Part shown: positions 61,080 through 64,000 of the stretch, piece after piece | Layout: every line of letters begins with the position of its first letter | How positions within the stretch are numbered: position 1 is the stretch's first letter | NCBI GenBank assembly: GCA_036381595.1 | Contig: DASVCN010000023.1 | Location: 124,001-188,000 of the forward strand | Origin: Trueperaceae bacterium | GTDB taxonomy: Bacteria; Deinococcota; Deinococci; Deinococcales; Trueperaceae | DNA: 64,000 nucleotides | Direction of reading: 5' to 3' | Position numbers and translations under genes: made by a program | The notes under the pieces: generated by a model | Databases searched by the model: none | The model's input: the letters and a program-made list of their open reading frames with translations, nothing else | Told to the model about the DNA's origin: nothing

Positions 61080-61141
61080 GAACTTGAAGGGATCCGCGAA
61101 GCAGCGGTCGCCGGTCGTTACGATCTAGATGAATATCCGGT

Positions 61142-61252
61142 TCAGGCGGTGGGCGCAGCTTCGAGGGCGGTTGACTGGAGATAGCCATAGCCATCGTCCA
61201 TGGCATCACCTCCGGCTCGAACACCGCTCCTGAAGGGCAGCTGCGAAGACAT
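61142..61252 (-). CDS. Candidate 36-codon leaderless leader ORF of aroF
   Basis: The ATG at 61252 lies 7 nt after TAAACT. It encodes MSSQLPFRSGVRAGGDAM, continuing through DDGYGYLQ to a stop at 61142, about 100 nt before aroF. An internal ATG at 61201, in the same frame, has GGAGGTGAT (61213-61205) in front and would make a 19-residue form. Phe7 and two Tyr (Tyr-Gly-Tyr) are the only aromatic codons. A different frame from ATG 61206 overlaps aroF. Confidence 0.5.
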   Translation of the reverse strand: MSSQLPFRSGVRAGGDAMDDGYGYLQSTALEAAPTA

Positions 61253-61259
61253 GCCCGAG

Positions 61260-61287
61260 AGTTTACCAGAAGGCGGCCGGCCGTCAA
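61260..61287 (-). promoter_or_regulatory. Likely aroF-tyrA promoter
   Basis: TTGACG (61287-61282), 16-nt spacer, TAAACT (61265-61260) on the minus strand. Transcription would start at or next to the ATG at 61252. Confidence 0.65.
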
Positions 61288-61321
61288 GACCCGGGTTTCT
61301 CGGATCACGCCGGCAGAGGAC

Positions 61322-61349
61322 AAAAAAAAATCGCGCTCCCGAAGAGCGC
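61322..61349 (-). terminator. Intrinsic terminator upstream of the aroF promoter
   Basis: On the minus strand, a 6-bp GC stem (61349-61344 with 61338-61333) with loop TTCGG, followed after 2 nt by nine T (61330-61322). It ends transcripts from the regulator side, or from the promoter only about 10 nt upstream. Confidence 0.85.
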
Positions 61350-61359
61350 TGATATCCTC

Positions 61360-61388
61360 AAGATACCGCGGTATGCGAGATTCGTCAA
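61360..61388 (-). promoter_or_regulatory. Promoter with overlapping palindrome, abutting a terminator
   Basis: TTGACG (61388-61383), an exact 17-nt spacer and TATCTT (61365-61360). The perfect 12-bp palindrome ATACCGCGGTAT (61363-61374) overlaps the -10 box, a good place for a repressor. Confidence 0.55.
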
Positions 61389-61600
61389 GGCTTTGCAGGC
61401 GAGCTGAGTCGGTGGCCGGGAAAAGCGGCCATTCCGAGGTTGGAACGGTGCCACCGGGGCCTGAAACCGGGCCGCGTCCGCCCGGAAGGATGCCGGATCG
61501 GTCCCGAAAGGAATGACCACTTACTGCCATCGAGTTCGAAGAAATCTCCGGCGATGCCCACTACCCGGGCGCTCGGGGAGGGCTCGCCCTCGGGCCTGCG

Positions 61601-62068
61601 TCAGACGTTGGGCCGCAGGAGGTGGTCGAGGCAGGGCCGGTAGTCCACGCCCTGATCGAAATCGATCGCCAGATCTGCGACGGTGAACTCTGCCAGGACC
61701 GCCAGGACGGCGTCGCGCAACCGCTTCCAGATGCTGTTGCGCGCGTGGCATACCTCCTCTACGACGCACGGCTGATGCCACTTGAGGCTGATGCACGACA
61801 GGGGAGCAACCGGTCCGTCGATGGCGCGCATCACGTCCCGGAGGTTGATCTCTTGCGGCGCTCGCGAGAGGCGGTAGCCGCCGCCCACCCCCTTCTTCGA
61901 CTCGACGATGCCGTTGGCCGTGAGCGCGGCGAGGATGCGAACGAGGTAGGGCCGGGCGACCCCGGTCGCCTGGCTCACATCCTCACTCGCCACCCACTTC
62001 TCGCTGGGCCCCGTCGCCAGGTAGCCGAGCGCCTGCAGAGCGTAGATATCGGTCGCCGAGAGTCGCAT
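61601..62068 (-). CDS. Rrf2-family transcriptional regulator with Cys cluster
   Basis: A 155-residue winged-helix regulator. The N-terminal DNA-binding region is typical ([18 protein letters not shown], then [17 protein letters not shown] and [12 protein letters not shown]). Three cysteines, Cys92, Cys101 and Cys107 ([11 protein letters not shown] and [10 protein letters not shown]), could bind an Fe-S cluster as in IscR, NsrR or RirA, though the first gap (8 residues) is longer than the usual 5. The ATG 62068 start has TAGAAT 5 nt upstream. Which regulon it controls is unknown; a palindrome lies 230 bp downstream. Confidence 0.93.
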   Translation of the reverse strand: MRLSATDIYALQALGYLATGPSEKWVASEDVSQATGVARPYLVRILAALTANGIVESKKGVGGGYRLSRAPQEINLRDVMRAIDGPVAPLSCISLKWHQPCVVEEVCHARNSIWKRLRDAVLAVLAEFTVADLAIDFDQGVDYRPCLDHLLRPNV

Positions 62069-62073
62069 GTGGC

Positions 62074-62079
62074 ATTCTA
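62074..62079 (-). promoter_or_regulatory. Leaderless -10 box for the Rrf2 gene
   Basis: TAGAAT on the minus strand, 5 nt before ATG 62068. Confidence 0.6.
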
Positions 62080-62169
62080 CTTCCGCCCCGCGGCCCGTAG
62101 TTTTCCGCTTCGCCGGCGGCTTCGGCGCCGAGGACCTCGTTGTCCGCCGAGATTCAGCGGTCGCCGGCC

Positions 62170-64000
62170 CTAGGCCGCCTCGATTATCGCCGAAGCGACG
62201 CGCCAGCTCACCAGTGATCCCTCGAGGCGGCGCAACCTTCGCTCCACTTCGGCCAGCTCCTCCTTGGATAGGCGCTTGGCCAACCTGCCGGCGTAGGAGG
62301 ATCCGCCGGGCTTCGCGGGGAACCAGCCGTCCACCATCTCCGGGGTCACGCGGCGTCCGACTTGGGCGCTGTGCAGGTGCGTCCGGACGACCCCGAAACC
62401 CGACTGCTCGAGGGCCGCGACGGCAGTCTCAGGTTGCCACTTGAAGCGTGTGTCTCTGGAGTCCCGGTAGATCTCCTCCTCCGCCTGGCGCCACCTCTCC
62501 ACCACCTCCTCGTCGAGCCCTTCGTGACTCACGAGTTCGTAGAGTCGCTGTCCGTTCGCCGGGAACGGTTCTGCGGCGACGAGCCTTCCGCCCTCACGCG
62601 AGAGTAGCCTGAGTTCGTCGGCCACTGCGCGCGCGTCTTCGGCATCGCCCAGTAATCCTCGGCCGATGATCACGTCGAAGCGGACCGGTTCGGCTTCGCC
62701 GTTCTCCAGGCGTTCTCGCAGTGTGGCGAGGTCGCCGCTCAACACTACCGGGCGTTCCAGCTCAGGAAGTGCCAAGGCTTGCTGCTCGAGCGCCTCCGCT
62801 TCTTCGGGCGTGCCTACAAGGCTCCACACCTGACCTTCCGGAGCCCGCCGGACAGCCTCCCAGGTGAAGAGGCCGCTGCCGGCATCCAGGTCTAGCACGA
62901 GCTGGTGACGCTGTATCCGGGCGAGATCGAACACGCGCTCGCGGATCTCGGCGAGACGGGCGCCCGCCTGGCTCACCGTGCGCTGCAGCCAGCGATCCCG
63001 CGCCCTGTCGACCGGGCCGCCCGTCAGCACCTCGGGCGGTGCCGAGAATTCCTGCTCGAGCATCGCAGCCAGCTGCGCTTCCCGGCGCCTGGCGACCTCG
63101 TCCCGGATCCGCCGCTCGAAGCCCTGCTCACTGGGGCGGTAGAAGAGTTTGCCCTGCAGCGCTTCGGGCAGGTACTGCTGTGCCACCCAGTGGTCCCGGT
63201 AGGCGTGCGGGTAGAGGTACCCTTCGCCATGGCCGAACCCTTCGCTGTCCCTGTTCGCGTCGCGAAGGTGGTTCGGTACCTCCGCCTCCCGTTCCTGCTG
63301 AACCGCCGCAAGGGCATCGAAGAAGCCCATCGTCGAGTTGCTCTTGGGTGCGGTCGCCAGGTAGAGCGCAGCCTGGGAGAGATGGAAGCGCCCCTCGGGC
63401 ATTCCCACGTAGTCGAACGCCTGCGCGGCCGCCATCGTCACGGCGAGGGCCTGCGGGTCGGCCAGGCCGACGTCCTCGGAAGCGAAGACGATCATGCGCC
63501 TGAACATGAAGCGTGGGTCCTCGCCGGCGTAGACCATCTTGCCCATCCAGTAGAGGGCCGCGTCGGGATCGGAACCCCGCAGGCTCTTGATGAAAGCGCT
63601 GATGGTATCGAAGTGGGCGTCGCCTTCCTTGTCGTAGAGGACCGCACGACGCTGGATCGATTCCTCGGCCACCTCCCGCGTGATGACGACGATCCCCTCG
63701 TCGTCCGGCACCGTCGTAGTGACGGCCAGTTCGAGGGCGTTGAGCAGTGCTCGGGCGTCGCCGTTGGCCACGTTCACCAGATGCTCGAGGGCGTCCTCGT
63801 CGATCTCGACCTGGAGCCGGCCGTAGCCGCGCTCCTCGTTGGAGAGCGCCTGGTAGGCGACCCGGCGAAGGTCCTCGGCGTCCAGAGGCTCGAGCTGGAA
63901 GATCCTGGAGCGGCTGACGAGCGCCTTGTTCACCTCGAAGTAGGGGTTCTCGGTGGTGGCTCCGATGAGGATGACGGTGCCGTTCTCGACCCAGGGCAAT
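62170..64000 (-). CDS. rarA: RarA-type AAA ATPase fused to a methyltransferase-like domain (5' part missing)
   Basis: The visible 610 codons lack the start and the Walker A/B region, which lie beyond the window. The first half is RarA/MgsA, a clamp-loader-like ATPase acting at stalled replication forks: sensor 1 [15 protein letters not shown], then [48 protein letters not shown] and [21 protein letters not shown]. After about residue 300 the frame continues into a class I SAM-methyltransferase-like fold ([40 protein letters not shown]). This matches a known cyanobacterial fusion architecture. The glycine-rich SAM loop looks altered, so activity is uncertain. Confidence 0.92.
   Translation of the reverse strand, partial: LPWVENGTVILIGATTENPYFEVNKALVSRSRIFQLEPLDAEDLRRVAYQALSNEERGYGRLQVEIDEDALEHLVNVANGDARALLNALELAVTTTVPDDEGIVVITREVAEESIQRRAVLYDKEGDAHFDTISAFIKSLRGSDPDAALYWMGKMVYAGEDPRFMFRRMIVFASEDVGLADPQALAVTMAAAQAFDYVGMPEGRFHLSQAALYLATAPKSNSTMGFFDALAAVQQEREAEVPNHLRDANRDSEGFGHGEGYLYPHAYRDHWVAQQYLPEALQGKLFYRPSEQGFERRIRDEVARRREAQLAAMLEQEFSAPPEVLTGGPVDRARDRWLQRTVSQAGARLAEIRERVFDLARIQRHQLVLDLDAGSGLFTWEAVRRAPEGQVWSLVGTPEEAEALEQQALALPELERPVVLSGDLATLRERLENGEAEPVRFDVIIGRGLLGDAEDARAVADELRLLSREGGRLVAAEPFPANGQRLYELVSHEGLDEEVVERWRQAEEEIYRDSRDTRFKWQPETAVAALEQSGFGVVRTHLHSAQVGRRVTPEMVDGWFPAKPGGSSYAGRLAKRLSKEELAEVERRLRRLEGSLVSWRVASAIIEAA

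Larger units (their letters stand above)
61041..61600 (-). other. 560-bp leader/intergenic region between rrf2-type gene and aroF
   Basis: Reading on the minus strand from the regulator gene: a TTGACG/TATCTT promoter overlapping the palindrome ATACCGCGGTAT, an intrinsic terminator, a second promoter TTGACG/TAAACT, a leaderless 36-codon ORF with an internal strong ribosome site, a small hairpin exposing AGGA, and the aroF ribosome site. The stretch 61390-61600 shows only GC-rich inverted repeats (for example TGGCCG/CGGCCA). Confidence 0.7.

Noticed and set aside
60940-61206. Long frame from ATG 61206 overlapping aroF out of frame
   Set aside because: Its ATG is only 2 nt from GGAGG (too close), it overlaps the start of a well-supported gene, and the product is Arg/Pro-rich with no motif.
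61430-61470. T-box-like string (GGTTGGAACGGTGCC) near the aroF leader
   Set aside because: It lies on the plus strand, pointing away from aroF, and lacks the T-box consensus and a following terminator in that direction.

Overview
The window is a contiguous, gene-dense, GC-rich bacterial chromosome segment with no rRNA, tRNA, CRISPR array, insertion sequence or prophage that I can support. The best guess at origin is Deinococcota, possibly the Truepera side of the phylum. This is an inference from several things: sdhC-D-A-B gene order, a Gram-negative-type envelope gene set (MreD, PBP2, MinC, LspA, a lipoprotein, an SLH-domain protein), and above all the promoter style. Many genes have a TANNNT box 5-9 nt before the start codon and no Shine-Dalgarno site, which is the leaderless-mRNA pattern known from Deinococcus.

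Layout. 1-8.4 kb is surface and envelope: a Wzz-type tyrosine kinase, a secreted TPR protein with a long Ala/Glu/Gln segment, an SLH plus collagen-like protein coupled to an HSL-family hydrolase, and a lipoprotein built from seven Cys-paired repeats. 8.4-16.3 kb holds gatB, a BFN-domain protein, folE, a complete iron(III)-type ABC importer (ATPase divergent from the permease, binding protein convergent with it) and a Cof-type phosphatase. 16.4-22.9 kb has a two-gene M16 peptidase pair (one active, one lacking the zinc motif) and the succinate dehydrogenase operon. 23-29.9 kb has a membrane-anchored beta-barrel-like protein, ridA, a PP2C phosphatase, gatA, and the canonical rpmH-rnpA-yidD-yidC-khpB cluster; rpmH and yidC use TTG starts.

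30-37.6 kb carries a bacterial eRF1-like (baeRF) protein flanked on both sides by a GC-rich intergenic repeat, a YCII protein, a Cys-rich small protein overlapping a queuosine-salvage glycosylase, a two-component system, prmC and lspA. 37.8-42.6 kb is a single 1598-residue NAD-glutamate dehydrogenase. 42.6-48.8 kb has hemW, a THUMP-type RNA methyltransferase, a degenerate M23 protein, an AI-2E family transporter and a GAF-GAF-GGDEF cyclase. 48.9-57 kb is a cell-division/shape operon (ftsK, mreD, pbp2, minC) running into a thiolase and a UPF0104-type membrane protein. 57-64 kb ends with small transferases, tyrA-aroF preceded by an unusual leader, an Rrf2 regulator and a RarA-methyltransferase fusion cut by the window edge.

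The parts I find most worth following are regulatory. They are the leaderless-promoter system used across the window; a 36-codon leaderless leader ORF with an internal near-perfect Shine-Dalgarno in front of aroF-tyrA, preceded by a promoter that runs straight into an intrinsic terminator; and two tiny coupling ORFs (12 and 17 codons) whose stop codons overlap the starts of the M23 and PBP2 genes. No wholly new multi-gene system such as a defence island is evident.
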